From positions 169,084 to 233,083 of the forward strand of contig DCKE01000005.1 of NCBI GenBank assembly GCA_002320285.1: a stretch of 64,000 nucleotides of DNA. Direction: 5' to 3'. Of this stretch, positions 15,934 through 26,125 are shown in pieces. The position numbers were made by a program, and so were the translations under genes. A model generated the notes under the pieces. It was not told the DNA's origin and did no database searches. It saw only the letters and a program-made list of their open reading frames with translations. Numbering within the stretch: position 1 is the stretch's first letter; each line of letters begins with the position of its first letter. This stretch comes from Flavobacteriaceae bacterium UBA1682. GTDB lineage: Bacteria > Bacteroidota > Bacteroidia > Flavobacteriales > Flavobacteriaceae.

Positions 15934-17022
15934 TTACTGTAATTTAATTTGAATATACTGCGGTTTTAAATCCGTCTCCTGACGGTGAATTACCGTGTTA
16001 AGGCTATTGCTATGCAACACTTTGACTATGATGGTTTTGTCGTCTAACCATGCATAAGAATCTTCGGCAAAAAGCTTGAACTCCGTAAAATTGACATACA
16101 TATCCAATTCCAAATTACCGGAGTGTATCACCCACAAACTAAAGTCAATACCGACGTCATTGGTGTTGTGTAAAGCGACAAAACGCTTTTTATCACTGGC
16201 TATTCTCGGCAAACCAGACATATTGATCGTTGATTCCTTAGGGTTGTTTATATCGTAAAACGCATAATATTGCTGCATATCCACAACCTCCTTAACTATC
16301 ACTTTATTAGCAACAGCGCTGTATCCAATTAAGGACAGTTCGGTTTCCACTTCATCATCAAAGGAATGCTTTTCTAAGATGTGCTTTCCGCCAGGGGTAT
16401 TCATTATAATTTCCTTTTTGTTTTGGTTAACCTGATCGTTAGGCTCAGTCAACATAAGGATTTTTGCCATAGCCCGCTTATAGAGTACTTCGTCACTAAA
16501 ACTCACCATTCCATATTTTTCAAAACTCTTTGTATTGATATCCTTTCCCTTGATGCTAATCGATCGAACGGTATTCAAATCAACCGTACTTTTAATTTGC
16601 TGATGCGAATCCTTAGTGAACACGTTTTTAGGAACATAAGCGAGAACCGTCGTTCTTGGCTCATTGACCAATTGGTAATGTACTTGATAAAATTTTTCCG
16701 ATTCGCCAAAAACATACAAACTTCCGAATTGATTTTGAGGAGAAACGGCTATAGCTATCGATTTGCTGTTCAGGTCTTCCGCTGTATATAATACAAAGGA
16801 ATCTTCTAATGCATTTATAGAAAACTTTGCATCCATATGACTGTCGATATTCGCAACCACCTTAAAATCCTTAACATCCGCTGTGCCCTTAACCGGACCA
16901 ACTAATACCCCAGTTTGTACAGCACCGTCGTTCACAGCCTCTGCCTTTTTCGGTTTGTCTTGACAACCGCTGATCAATATTATCATAGCAGCCAAAACCG
17001 CTGATATCATTTTCTTTTGCAT
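15934..17022 (-). CDS. Lipoprotein of unknown function
   Basis: A 362-residue exported lipoprotein from the ATG at 17022. The signal peptide is MQKKMISAVLAAMIILISGC, with the lipobox ISGC. A longer frame exists to 17067, but the -7-like box TAAATTTG (minus strand, 17041-17048) lies inside it, so the shorter start is chosen. The mature part starts with a Lys/Glu-rich linker and then mixed beta-strand segments; no domain was recognised. It faces the yceI fragment and terminator at 15830-15870. In the ancestral layout without island 1 it would be convergent with yceI. Confidence 0.7.
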   Translation of the reverse strand: MQKKMISAVLAAMIILISGCQDKPKKAEAVNDGAVQTGVLVGPVKGTADVKDFKVVANIDSHMDAKFSINALEDSFVLYTAEDLNSKSIAIAVSPQNQFGSLYVFGESEKFYQVHYQLVNEPRTTVLAYVPKNVFTKDSHQQIKSTVDLNTVRSISIKGKDINTKSFEKYGMVSFSDEVLYKRAMAKILMLTEPNDQVNQNKKEIIMNTPGGKHILEKHSFDDEVETELSLIGYSAVANKVIVKEVVDMQQYYAFYDINNPKESTINMSGLPRIASDKKRFVALHNTNDVGIDFSLWVIHSGNLELDMYVNFTEFKLFAEDSYAWLDDKTIIVKVLHSNSLNTVIHRQETDLKPQYIQIKLQ

Positions 17023-17341
17023 CACAATTAGCTTTTGCTGCAAATTTATAAATTTATTGAACGCCATAAAATATAAAAGCAGTTCAGCCTACAAAGCGTG
17101 AAATCTCTTAGATATTTTCAAACGACAACATCCTAACTACCGAGATATCCACTTATTCAATTTCCCTACAATTCGATCGATCTCTAAAAAACAAACACAT
17201 CACTGTTTTGAGGCAAGATCCGCTGTAACACGATGGCTATTCAATTTATTTACAAATTTAAACCAGTACAAAAGATTAAAATGCTTAAATTGAGGTAGCA
17301 AAACGAACAATCTCCGCCTGTTCCATTTAATATTAAAGCTT

Positions 17342-18937
17342 ATGAAGAAGCAAAATAGTATCAAAATTGCCGCCTACATCGGTTTAGCTATCGTTGGTTG
17401 TTTGCTGTTGACAATTATCTTGGGTTGGCTATTTATAAAACCTTGGACGGCAAAAAAGCTCAATCTTGCCATCAATAAAAACCCAAATCTATCCTATTCC
17501 ATCAGTTATACGGATTATGATATTAGTCTAATATCGCGAACAGCATCGTTTAAAAATCTGACATTTAAACCCAAATCAGATACCCTAAATAACGGTTTCA
17601 GCATTATTGAAACTCAAATTGAGGAGCTTGACATTTCGGGAATTGGCTTAGTTGATTTATTCCGCAATAAGTTTACCGCAAACGCAATTCATATTAAAAA
17701 CCCCCATATTACCCTAAAAAAAGGCGCTGCAAAAACCTCGGATACCCTTGCCAAAAAGCCATTTGACCAATTGATAGCCATCGATCATTTGAAATTGTCT
17801 GGCGGCACGATACAATTGCGCGATTCCACAGCAACAAACAGTTTAGTTTATTTACAAAATCTCGATTTTGACTTGCATAAAATAGCCGTTGATTCAAACT
17901 CCCTAAAAAACAAAATACCGTTCCGCTTTGAGAATTACCAGATGCATTACGACAGTCTGTATGCGAAAATCAATGCTTTTTATACTATCAGCACCTTAAA
18001 AACCTCGTTGGACAAAGAAAATTTAGATATAAGCAACCTCCACCTAAAACCGATTTACAGTCGCGCCGACTTTCAAAAGAAAATAAGTAAGGAGACCGAT
18101 TTGTTTGAGGTTAAAAATGCACTTTTACAGCTAAGTGATATCCGATGGGATACAGACAAAGAGGACATACAGTTTTCAGCCGCTAAACTAAAACTAGACT
18201 CTTTAAATGCTGTGGTATATAGAAACAAGGCCGTTGCTGACGATACCTCTATCAAACCTCTTTTTTCAAAGAAGCTTCGCGATCTCGGTTTCTATTTAGC
18301 CTTGGACACGGTCCAGGTAAAACATAGCGCCATAGAATATATTGAACAAATCGACTTCAACACCGAAGCCAGCCATATTAAATTTGACGCATTTAATGCC
18401 GAGATAACCGATGTATTAAGCGGTATCGCAGCCAAGGAAAAAAACAAGAAAACCAAGATTAAGGTACACAGCAGATTTATGAACAAAGCGTCATTACAAG
18501 TCAATTGGGACTTTGACGTCAACAACACCTCAGATCAATTTACCTTTTCAGGTAGCATTCATCAATTGCCGACAGCCAATCTCAATACTTTTTTACGTCC
18601 ACAGATTCATGCCACCACTACCGGAACCTTAGAACAAGTGTTTTTCAATATATACGGAAATAACAACGAATCCAAAGGCGACTTTAAAATCAAATACCAC
18701 GATTTTAAAATCGAGTTTCTGCGTAAGAACGGGAAAAAGAAAAACAAATTTCTGTCGGCAATTGGGAATTTATTTGTGCGTAAAGACACCGATAATACCT
18801 TTAATGAAGCAGAGATAGAACAACTGCGCAATAAGGAAAAATCATTTTTCAATTTTATGTGGATCAGTCTCGCAGATGGTCTTAAGAAAACTTTTTTAAT
18901 CACCAATAGTAAACAGCAGTCCAAGGACAAAGATTAA
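17342..18937 (+). CDS. Membrane-anchored AsmA-like protein
   Basis: A 531-residue protein with one N-terminal membrane helix (residues ~10-33, IAAYIGLAIVGCLLLTIILGW) and a long periplasmic part of repeating beta-strands with patterns such as FKNLTFKPKSDT, IDHLKLSGGTIQLRDS and ISNLHLKPIYSRADF. This architecture, with a short C-terminal stretch ending in basic residues, is that of AsmA/DUF748-type proteins, which are linked to lipid transport or outer-membrane assembly. The call is by pattern; no specific motif proves it. The Dcp-like peptidase gene starts 42 nt later and may be co-transcribed. Confidence 0.55.
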   Translation: MKKQNSIKIAAYIGLAIVGCLLLTIILGWLFIKPWTAKKLNLAINKNPNLSYSISYTDYDISLISRTASFKNLTFKPKSDTLNNGFSIIETQIEELDISGIGLVDLFRNKFTANAIHIKNPHITLKKGAAKTSDTLAKKPFDQLIAIDHLKLSGGTIQLRDSTATNSLVYLQNLDFDLHKIAVDSNSLKNKIPFRFENYQMHYDSLYAKINAFYTISTLKTSLDKENLDISNLHLKPIYSRADFQKKISKETDLFEVKNALLQLSDIRWDTDKEDIQFSAAKLKLDSLNAVVYRNKAVADDTSIKPLFSKKLRDLGFYLALDTVQVKHSAIEYIEQIDFNTEASHIKFDAFNAEITDVLSGIAAKEKNKKTKIKVHSRFMNKASLQVNWDFDVNNTSDQFTFSGSIHQLPTANLNTFLRPQIHATTTGTLEQVFFNIYGNNNESKGDFKIKYHDFKIEFLRKNGKKKNKFLSAIGNLFVRKDTDNTFNEAEIEQLRNKEKSFFNFMWISLADGLKKTFLITNSKQQSKDKD

Positions 18938-18979
18938 TCATTTTCTTTTTTATAAGTTTACATAACCTAACTAACGACC

Positions 18980-21121
18980 ATGAATAAAAGCTTTCGTTCT
19001 ATAATATTATTAACCCTCATCGCTACTGGAACACTCTCGTGTAAACGAGAAAATACCGCATATAGCAGTGGTGAAAACAATCCGCTTATGGCTACTTGGG
19101 AAACCCCTTATGAAGTTCCTCCTTTTGATGAAATAGAGAATAAAAATTTTGAATCTGCCCTCTATGAAGGTATCAAAGACCAACAAGAAGAGATCGATGG
19201 AATTGTCAAATCCAAATCCAAACTCACTTTTGAGAATACGATAGTCGCCTTCGAAAACAGCGGTCTGTTGTTAGATCGAATCTCATCGGTGTTCCACAAT
19301 CTTTTAAGTGCTAACACCAACGATGATTTACAAGCCACGGCTATGAAGATGGCTCCGATCTTGTCCGAGCATCAAGACAATATCTATCTAAATGCCGCTT
19401 TATTCAAAAGAATACAATTGGTATGGCAAGCTAAAGATGCCCTAAAGCTAAGTCCGGAGCAGCATACTTTATTAGAAAAAACCTATAAAAAATTTGTTCG
19501 GAACGGGGCTTTATTGGAAGTCGAGCAACAAAAGAACTTCCGCGAAATCAATCAACAACTCGCCCTAGCTGCTCTTCAATTTGGTGACAATTTGTTAGCC
19601 GACAGCAATGCCTATGCCCTGGAGGTATCTGATAAAAAAGATTTGGCTGGATTGCCTCAAGATCTTGTAGACGCTGCTACCGCAGAAGCCAAAGCCCGCG
19701 GTAAGGAAAACCAATGGGTATTCACTTTAAACCACGGTAGCGTGATTCCCTTTCTTCAATATGCAGAGAATAGAACCTTGAGAAAAACGATCTGGGAAGC
19801 CTTTCAACGCCGAGCCAATCAAGATAATAAATACGACAATAAAAAACTGGTCATTGAGATCGCCAATTTAAGGATGCAACGCGCACAATTATTGGGTTAT
19901 AAAAATCACGCTTCTTATATATTAGAGGAAAACATGGCCAAGAATCCAGAAACGGTTTATCAATTACTCGATAAGTTATGGAATGCGGCTCAGGTAAAAA
20001 CGAATCAAGAGGAACAAGATATTCAGAGGTTACTGCATCAAGACGGTATCAGTGGGAATGTCCAGCCTTATGACTGGCGCTTTTATACTGAAAAAATACG
20101 TAAATCCCGTTTTGACTTCGACGAATCAGCCCTTAAACCGTATTTGAGTTTACCTCAGGTACAGCAGGGTGTTTTTGACGTAGCTACCAAACTTTATGGC
20201 CTACAGTTTACAGCCTTGCCCGAACTTCCAAAATATCATAAAGATGTTACTACTTGGAAAGTCACGGAACAGGATGGTACCCTGGTCGGTATTTTATACC
20301 TGGATTTCTTCGCGAGATCAAACAAAAAAGGAGGTGCCTGGATGACCTCTTTCCGAAAACAACAATCCCGCGACGGAAAACGGATTGCTCCGATCATCTC
20401 GATCGTTTGCAATTTTTCCAAATCGACCGACAACGCCCCTGCACTACTGACCTTTGAGGAAACCACCACCGTTTTTCACGAGTTTGGACATGCTTTACAC
20501 GGCTTATTGTCCAATGTGAACTACAGAAGTCTTGCCGGTACTAATGTGCCTAGAGACTTTGTTGAATTGCCTTCGCAGATCTTGGAGAACTGGGCAGCAC
20601 AACCCAGCGTATTAAAACAATTTGCCAAGCATTACAAAACCGACGAAAGCATTCCAACTGTCTTGATAGAAAAACTTCAAAAAGCACAAACTTTTAATCA
20701 GGGATTTGCCACTACCGAGTATTTAGCAGCGTCTTTATTGGATATGAAATACCATACACAAACACAAGAGATAGACGAAGATGTCAATGCTTTTGAGTCC
20801 AAATTGACACAACAGTTAAAATTGACCAACGCCATCATTCCGCGTTACCGCAGTACGTATTTTATGCATTTGTTCGCCGGAGGTTATGCGTCGGGTTATT
20901 ACAGTTATATCTGGTCTGAAGTATTGGATGCCGATGCGTTTGAAGCTTTTAAATCCAAAGGTCTTTTTGACGCTAAAACGGCGCAAAGTTTTAGAAAAAA
21001 CATTTTGGAAAAAGGAGGTACCGAAGATCCTTTAAAATTGTATTTGAATTTTAGAGGGCACGAACCCAATCCCAAAGCGCTACTGGCAAAAAGAGGACTT
21101 TCATCGTCCTTAGATGATTAA
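18980..21121 (+). CDS. dcp: M3-family metallopeptidase (peptidyl-dipeptidase Dcp type), lipoprotein
   Basis: A 713-residue zinc peptidase that cleaves dipeptides from the C-termini of peptides. The catalytic HEFGH motif has His at about residues 500 and 504, followed by the M3 partner Glu in DFVELPSQILENW. C-terminal family features are RYRSTYFMHLFAGGYASGYYSY and KALLAKRGL. The N-terminus is a lipoprotein signal (MNKSFRSIILLTLIATGTLSC), so the enzyme is envelope-bound and not cytosolic as in E. coli. It is followed by the left repeat of island 2. It belongs with the peptide-use operon at 42.4-50.0 kb in theme, though not in transcription. Confidence 0.93.
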   Translation: MNKSFRSIILLTLIATGTLSCKRENTAYSSGENNPLMATWETPYEVPPFDEIENKNFESALYEGIKDQQEEIDGIVKSKSKLTFENTIVAFENSGLLLDRISSVFHNLLSANTNDDLQATAMKMAPILSEHQDNIYLNAALFKRIQLVWQAKDALKLSPEQHTLLEKTYKKFVRNGALLEVEQQKNFREINQQLALAALQFGDNLLADSNAYALEVSDKKDLAGLPQDLVDAATAEAKARGKENQWVFTLNHGSVIPFLQYAENRTLRKTIWEAFQRRANQDNKYDNKKLVIEIANLRMQRAQLLGYKNHASYILEENMAKNPETVYQLLDKLWNAAQVKTNQEEQDIQRLLHQDGISGNVQPYDWRFYTEKIRKSRFDFDESALKPYLSLPQVQQGVFDVATKLYGLQFTALPELPKYHKDVTTWKVTEQDGTLVGILYLDFFARSNKKGGAWMTSFRKQQSRDGKRIAPIISIVCNFSKSTDNAPALLTFEETTTVFHEFGHALHGLLSNVNYRSLAGTNVPRDFVELPSQILENWAAQPSVLKQFAKHYKTDESIPTVLIEKLQKAQTFNQGFATTEYLAASLLDMKYHTQTQEIDEDVNAFESKLTQQLKLTNAIIPRYRSTYFMHLFAGGYASGYYSYIWSEVLDADAFEAFKSKGLFDAKTAQSFRKNILEKGGTEDPLKLYLNFRGHEPNPKALLAKRGLSSSLDD

Positions 21122-21145
21122 CAAGAACGCCGATTTATATAAAAC

Positions 21146-21198
21146 AAAAAAACTCGTTAGTGAATACTAACGAGTTTTTTGTTTTATGCGTTTTTCAA
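21146..21198. repeat. Left direct repeat of island 2 (terminator plus rluB-like 3' end)
   Basis: Matches 27136-27189 apart from one extra T in the right copy. It contains the hairpin and then GTTTTATGCGTTTTTCAA, which is the end of the rluB-like gene read on the minus strand (stop and last four codons). Here those codons lead nowhere, so this is the orphan copy. Confidence 0.92.
21148..21180. terminator. Terminator after the M3 peptidase gene
   Basis: Arms CTCGTTAGT (21153-21161) and ACTAACGAG (21166-21174) with a 4-nt loop, flanked by A and T runs that extend the stem. Confidence 0.88.
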
Positions 21199-21392
21199 TC
21201 TTTAGGAAAACCAAAAAACTCCCATTCAAAATCATTAGCAAATTATATTGTTAAAATTGAAATGTTTTTCTAAAAAAAACAGTCTTTAAAACAACAGTAG
21301 CTCATATCCGCTACCCAACAAGGTGTTTCTCGAAACCGCCTTTGACAAACTTCTTGAACCAAAAAAAAATATTATCCGAAAAACTACTACTT

Positions 21393-22358
21393 ATGAAAAC
21401 AATATTATACTTTCTATTACTACTGTTAATCAGTATACCAGCACTAGCACAAATCACCTTTATACCCGACCCGGTTTTTGAGCGATTTCTTATCAGTCAG
21501 AACATCGACAGCGACGGAGAAATTAATGGACAAGTCTTAACTAGTGATATCGAAAATATCACCGAACTGATTATTCATGGACATCACGGATGGGGAGGTA
21601 TTACAGACCTTAGCGGCATTGAGGGTTTTGTCGCCTTAGAAAAACTAAAAATCAATTTTACCCACATCACTACTTTAAATTTAAATCAAAATACCAAATT
21701 AAAGGAATTGGACTGTGGTAGTAATGAGTTGACAACACTAGACCTTTCATCAAATACCCTATTGGAGTTATTATATTGTGGGAATTATGGTCTTGATGTC
21801 GGTCCCTTCAATGAGATAAAGGACTTGGATTTAAGTCACAATCCTAACATCCGTTATGTAAATACTTTTGAATTATACTTAAAGAAATTAAACCTAAAAA
21901 ACCGTAGCAACAATCCAGATATGACGCTCATTTTGAATCTATATCATTGGGCGTTTACCTTTCCAGATTATGATCGCAATGAAATACGCAATACGGTTTG
22001 TATAGAAGTTGACAATCCAACCGCTGCTGAAAATAACCGCTATCCGTATTCGCACTGGCGAATTGCTAAAAAACACGTAGCGATTTCCTTTTCAGACAAT
22101 TGCACCTTGAGTACTACCAAATTCGAAACAAAACAACTTGCAGTCTACCCCAATCCCGCCACCGATACACTTCATTTGGATGTTCCCCACGAAATTAACG
22201 TCGAACGGCTTATGCTATTTGATGCTTTAGGAAAAAAAGTTTTGGATCAACCCTATATCAGTAACGCGATATCCGTTTCAGAACTTACAAAAGGCATTTA
22301 TATTTTAAAAATAGTGACCAACCAAGGTGTGCAAACGCAGAAGATTATTATCAATTAA
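21393..22358 (+). CDS. Secreted leucine-rich protein with T9SS sorting domain, paralogue 1
   Basis: A 321-residue exported protein. The signal peptide is MKTILYFLLLLLISIPALAQ. An N-terminal cap follows (IPDPVFERFLISQNIDSDGE), then about five short leucine-rich repeats around residues 60-165 (LKELDCGSNELTTLDLSSN, LYCGN). Next is an acidic segment with two Cys (RNTVCIEVDN, SDNCTLS) and a C-terminal type A sorting domain beginning LAVYPNPATDTLHLD and ending KIIIN. It is probably exported by the T9SS to the surface. The ATG at 21393 is chosen over an upstream TTG because it begins the signal peptide. It has its own hairpin terminator. Cap and sorting domain are nearly identical to paralogue 2. 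Confidence 0.82.
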   Translation: MKTILYFLLLLLISIPALAQITFIPDPVFERFLISQNIDSDGEINGQVLTSDIENITELIIHGHHGWGGITDLSGIEGFVALEKLKINFTHITTLNLNQNTKLKELDCGSNELTTLDLSSNTLLELLYCGNYGLDVGPFNEIKDLDLSHNPNIRYVNTFELYLKKLNLKNRSNNPDMTLILNLYHWAFTFPDYDRNEIRNTVCIEVDNPTAAENNRYPYSHWRIAKKHVAISFSDNCTLSTTKFETKQLAVYPNPATDTLHLDVPHEINVERLMLFDALGKKVLDQPYISNAISVSELTKGIYILKIVTNQGVQTQKIIIN

Positions 22359-22387
22359 GCTTCGATTTCAACGAATATTCTAATTCG

Positions 22388-22420
22388 AATGGAGCTGATT
22401 TAAAAATCAGTTCCATTTTT
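22388..22420 (+). terminator. Terminator after leucine-rich paralogue 1
   Basis: Arms AATGGAGCTGATTT (22388-22401) and AAATCAGTTCCATT (22404-22417) pair with one G-U, followed by T. Confidence 0.75.
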
Positions 22421-22609
22421 ATTTCTTTTCAAATTTCCCACTTTAACTCCAAAACACCCAAAAAAATACACCACAAAAATAAAATTGTTAAAACTGTTAA
22501 AATTGAAATATAATTAAAAGTAAAAAAGTCTTTTATATAAAACCTTCCTCTCTAATTGCATATTTTTTAGAAAGCTGTTTAAAACTATTTTAATTAAAAC
22601 ATCACGTTT

Positions 22610-25090
22610 ATGAAACCTATACTACTACTAACCTTATTCTTTCTGGTGTTCCAGCATGCTTTTGCACAACGCCAATTTACTTGTGCTACGCAGATGAATC
22701 AAAATCTCACTCTTTTCGAACGAGATGCCTTAACCAACCCTGCCGTTTATTCAGGTTCTGTCGATGCTGCTTATCTAGCAACATTTGAACCCATTTGTTA
22801 CAACATCTTTTTTTGGATCATCAATAGAGATGACGGCAGCAACGATGAAGTTATCAACCTCACGCATATTAAAGAAAATCTTAAAAGGGTAAACCAACTC
22901 TTCAAACCGATGGGGATTAGGTTTGCACTACAAGGTTACGATTCGTTTAACAACAGCCGCATTTATGATAACACCAACTTTGGTGCCATACTTTATCAAG
23001 CACGGTTACACGAAAAAGTAATCCCCAATTCTTTTAACGTATATATTCCAAAAAGCTTAGACGTAGGCAATGGAGTTACAAATCCGGGCAACAATCAATT
23101 GGTCGTTACTCAAGCTTTTTCTCTGGGTTATTACGAATCATCCCCAGGAAATGTATTGGCCCATGAATTAGGCCATGTTTTTGGCTTAAATCATCCGTGG
23201 GGAGATAAAAACAACGCCATTAAAACCTATGAACACGTAACTAGAGATCCCAACAACCCCAATTACAACGCACTTACCACAGCCGACTTTATTCATGATA
23301 CCCCAGCTATGGCAAGCTTTTGGGGTGAAGCGGAAGATCGAGGACTAACTATTTACGACATCATCAATACCGTTAACGACGACTGTTCGTATACCGGTAA
23401 TAATACCGACGCACTTGGTGTCCCTTTTGAATTGACGCCTACCGATGTTGGAAATGTGATGGCCTATACTTGGGAGCCTTGCATTCAGAACGGATTCACT
23501 GTTGGACAGGGAATTCGAATACGCGAATATATAGCCGACCCAGCAAATGCCAATGTATCGTCTGTATTGGCACGCAATACAGACCGCCACCCGATCGATT
23601 TGTATATACGAGATTCCCATGAAGACTTCGGCAAAGAGCCCAATACCGCTACTGAATATATTTGGACAAGTCCCGATATTTGGGTTAGACATCACTGGGA
23701 TTATGTAGAGCAGCATCAAAACCCGATTTACAAACGCTCTGGCTACAATTTTATTTATGTAAAAATAACGAATAGAGGTTGTAGCACATCTAAGGGAACC
23801 GAAAAATTAAAATTGTACTGGTCCAAAGCAGCCACCTCCTTAAAATGGCCACAACACTGGAACGGCAGTCGTTTTACCGATAATAATAATCCAAATTGGG
23901 TAGGCCCTATAATGGGAAATGAAATAGGTTATTTAACCATCCCACCAATAGAACCCGATCAAGAAATTGTACTTGCTTATCCATGGGCAAACATTCCAAA
24001 TCCCGACGATTACAATGAAATAAATAAGGAACCGTGGCATTTTTGCCTGCTAGCTCGAATTGAAGCAGATCACGATCCGATGACTTTTCCAGAAATACAA
24101 TGGGTAGAAGCCAATGCTACGAACAACAACAATATCGCACAAAAAAACATTAGTATTATCACTCTTGACCCCAATGCTGAAACCAACCACACTGGGGCCA
24201 CCGTTGCAGTGAGAAATCGGTATGAAGTGCCGTGGTTATATACTTTAGAATTTCAAGCCGACAGCCGAGAATTGGGCAAAGAAATTTTTAAGGAAGCGGA
24301 AGTCACTGCCACATTGGATCCCGTATTATTCAACGCTTGGATAAAAGGAGGTATGAAAGGGAAAGGCATAAAAATGAAAAATGAAAACAAAATAATTATT
24401 ACTGATGACCGCGCTCGTCTTGACAACATCTATTTAGAAGAGGAACAAACAGGCACCTTACATCTTTCCTTTAACTTTCTCACCAAAGAGGTTACGGAAA
24501 AGGAAAAATACACGTACCATTTGGTCCAAAAAGACGGTAAAACAGATCAAATTATCGGAGGAGAAACCTATGAGATTTACAAACAATCAAGAGAGTTATT
24601 TTATGCACAAGCACAAAATGAGTTTTTCAGTGACAAAAATGAGCCTATAACTTTAAAAGCGCAAACGATAGATGAACCCGCTATATACAATTGGTATGAT
24701 GCAGATGGTAACCTGATTTACGTAGGAGCTGATTTTAGTCTTTCTAGCGAAATTGGCGCAAAATACCAATTGGAAGTCATCGCACTTTCCGACGGTTATA
24801 AAGATTATACAGAGGTGGAAGTAAAGCTTAATCCAAACAATATAAAAAGTATATTTCCTAATCCGGCTTTAAATAAAACAACCATCACCTATAAAGTAAA
24901 CCAGGGGAATACGGCTTATTTATCGATAAACACCTTATATGCATCATACAACACCACAAACAACTATGTTTTAGACCTGCAAAAACAGCAAATAACCATA
25001 GATATAAGTCATTATCCAAAAGGGTTTTATACCATTGCTCTGATTAGCAATGGAAAAATATCCGATACCTCAATATTGATTAAAAACTAA
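22610..25090 (+). CDS. Secreted metzincin-type zinc metalloprotease with T9SS sorting domain
   Basis: An 826-residue exported protease. The signal peptide is ~residues 1-20 (to FAQ). The catalytic domain is ~20-310 and holds H185ELGHVFGLNHPWGD, the HExxHxxGxxH zinc motif of metzincins, with a downstream candidate Met-turn in VGNVMAYTWEPC. This resembles the M43 (pappalysin/cytophagalysin) group. Residues ~330-740 are a long beta-rich region typical of CARDB/Ig-like binding modules (GYNFIYVKITNRGCS). The end is a T9SS type A domain (IKSIFPNPALNKTTITY, then KGFYTIALISNG). It is probably processed and anchored or released by the T9SS. Paralogue 2 begins 13 nt after the stop, so the protease and at least one leucine-rich protein are co-transcribed. 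Confidence 0.85.
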   Translation: MKPILLLTLFFLVFQHAFAQRQFTCATQMNQNLTLFERDALTNPAVYSGSVDAAYLATFEPICYNIFFWIINRDDGSNDEVINLTHIKENLKRVNQLFKPMGIRFALQGYDSFNNSRIYDNTNFGAILYQARLHEKVIPNSFNVYIPKSLDVGNGVTNPGNNQLVVTQAFSLGYYESSPGNVLAHELGHVFGLNHPWGDKNNAIKTYEHVTRDPNNPNYNALTTADFIHDTPAMASFWGEAEDRGLTIYDIINTVNDDCSYTGNNTDALGVPFELTPTDVGNVMAYTWEPCIQNGFTVGQGIRIREYIADPANANVSSVLARNTDRHPIDLYIRDSHEDFGKEPNTATEYIWTSPDIWVRHHWDYVEQHQNPIYKRSGYNFIYVKITNRGCSTSKGTEKLKLYWSKAATSLKWPQHWNGSRFTDNNNPNWVGPIMGNEIGYLTIPPIEPDQEIVLAYPWANIPNPDDYNEINKEPWHFCLLARIEADHDPMTFPEIQWVEANATNNNNIAQKNISIITLDPNAETNHTGATVAVRNRYEVPWLYTLEFQADSRELGKEIFKEAEVTATLDPVLFNAWIKGGMKGKGIKMKNENKIIITDDRARLDNIYLEEEQTGTLHLSFNFLTKEVTEKEKYTYHLVQKDGKTDQIIGGETYEIYKQSRELFYAQAQNEFFSDKNEPITLKAQTIDEPAIYNWYDADGNLIYVGADFSLSSEIGAKYQLEVIALSDGYKDYTEVEVKLNPNNIKSIFPNPALNKTTITYKVNQGNTAYLSINTLYASYNTTNNYVLDLQKQQITIDISHYPKGFYTIALISNGKISDTSILIKN

Positions 25091-25103
25091 AAAATGAAAT
25101 AAA

Positions 25104-26072
25104 ATGAGATCAATACTATACTTGCTATTGCTGCTTCTAATCAGCAGACAAGCAGCAGCACAAATCACCTATATACCCGACCCGGTTTTTGAACGATTTC
25201 TGATCAGTCAGAACATCGACAGCGACGGAGAAATTAATGGACAAGTTCTAACTAGTGATATCGAAAATATCACCGAACTGATTATTCTCGGACATCACGG
25301 ATGGGGAGGTATTACAGACCTAAGCGGCATTGAGGGTTTTGTCGCTTTAGAAAAATTATCGGTTGAATCCACCTACATTACAACCTTAAATATTACTCAT
25401 AACATAAAATTAAAAGAACTGAGTATTAGTCATAACGAATTATCTACCATTGATTTATCAAAAAATACGCTCTTAGAAAGAATCTATTGTGGTCATTACG
25501 GACTTGATGTAGGTCCTTTTAATCAGATTGAGGAATTGGATTTAAGCCAGAATCCAAACATCAGACTTATCGATGCCTATAACACTCCTTTTATTAAAAA
25601 AATTTATCTAAATAACAACAACAATAATCCAGATATCACCATCATACTCGATCTATACCCATGGGGTTTTACCTTTCCAGATTATGATCGAAACGAAATA
25701 CGCAACACGGTTTGTATACAAGTTGACAATCCAACTGCTGCTGAAAACACCCGCTATCCGTATTCGCACTGGCGAATTGCTAAAAAACACGTAGCGGTTT
25801 TCTTTTCGGATAATTGCACCTTGAGTACTTCCAAATTCGAAACTAAGCAACTTGCAGTTTATCCCAATCCCACCACCGATATACTTCATTTGGATGTTCC
25901 CCAAGAAATTAACGTCGAACGGCTTATGCTATTTGATGCTTTAGGAAAAAAAGTTTTGGATCAACCCTATATCAGTAACGCGATATCCGTTTCAGAACTT
26001 ACAAAAGGCATTTATCTATTAAAAATAGTAACCAAACAAGGTACCCAAACGCAGAAGATTATTATTAACTAA
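25104..26072 (+). CDS. Secreted leucine-rich protein with T9SS sorting domain, paralogue 2
   Basis: A 322-residue paralogue of the proteins at 21393 and 26126. The signal peptide ends AAAQ; the cap ITYIPDPVFERFLISQNID and the C-terminal sorting domain (LAVYPNPTTDILHLD, ending KIIIN) are nearly identical in DNA to paralogue 1. The central repeats differ strongly (LSVESTYITTLNITHN against LKINFTHITTLNLNQN). The two Cys of the linker are kept (NTVCIQVDN, SDNCTLS). It starts 13 nt after the protease stop. The sharp contrast between conserved ends and divergent centre suggests selection for varied binding surfaces or gene conversion of the ends. The ligand is unknown. Confidence 0.82.
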   Translation: MRSILYLLLLLLISRQAAAQITYIPDPVFERFLISQNIDSDGEINGQVLTSDIENITELIILGHHGWGGITDLSGIEGFVALEKLSVESTYITTLNITHNIKLKELSISHNELSTIDLSKNTLLERIYCGHYGLDVGPFNQIEELDLSQNPNIRLIDAYNTPFIKKIYLNNNNNNPDITIILDLYPWGFTFPDYDRNEIRNTVCIQVDNPTAAENTRYPYSHWRIAKKHVAVFFSDNCTLSTSKFETKQLAVYPNPTTDILHLDVPQEINVERLMLFDALGKKVLDQPYISNAISVSELTKGIYLLKIVTKQGTQTQKIIIN

Positions 26073-26125
26073 TCTATTAGTACGATAAATGAAAAAAAAC
26101 ATTTTAAAAACAAAAAAACTCTTAT

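Noticed and set aside
16381..16791. 136-codon plus-strand frame opposite the lipoprotein gene 15934-17022
   Set aside because: The minus-strand gene has a signal peptide, a lipobox and a -7 promoter box; the plus frame has none of these.
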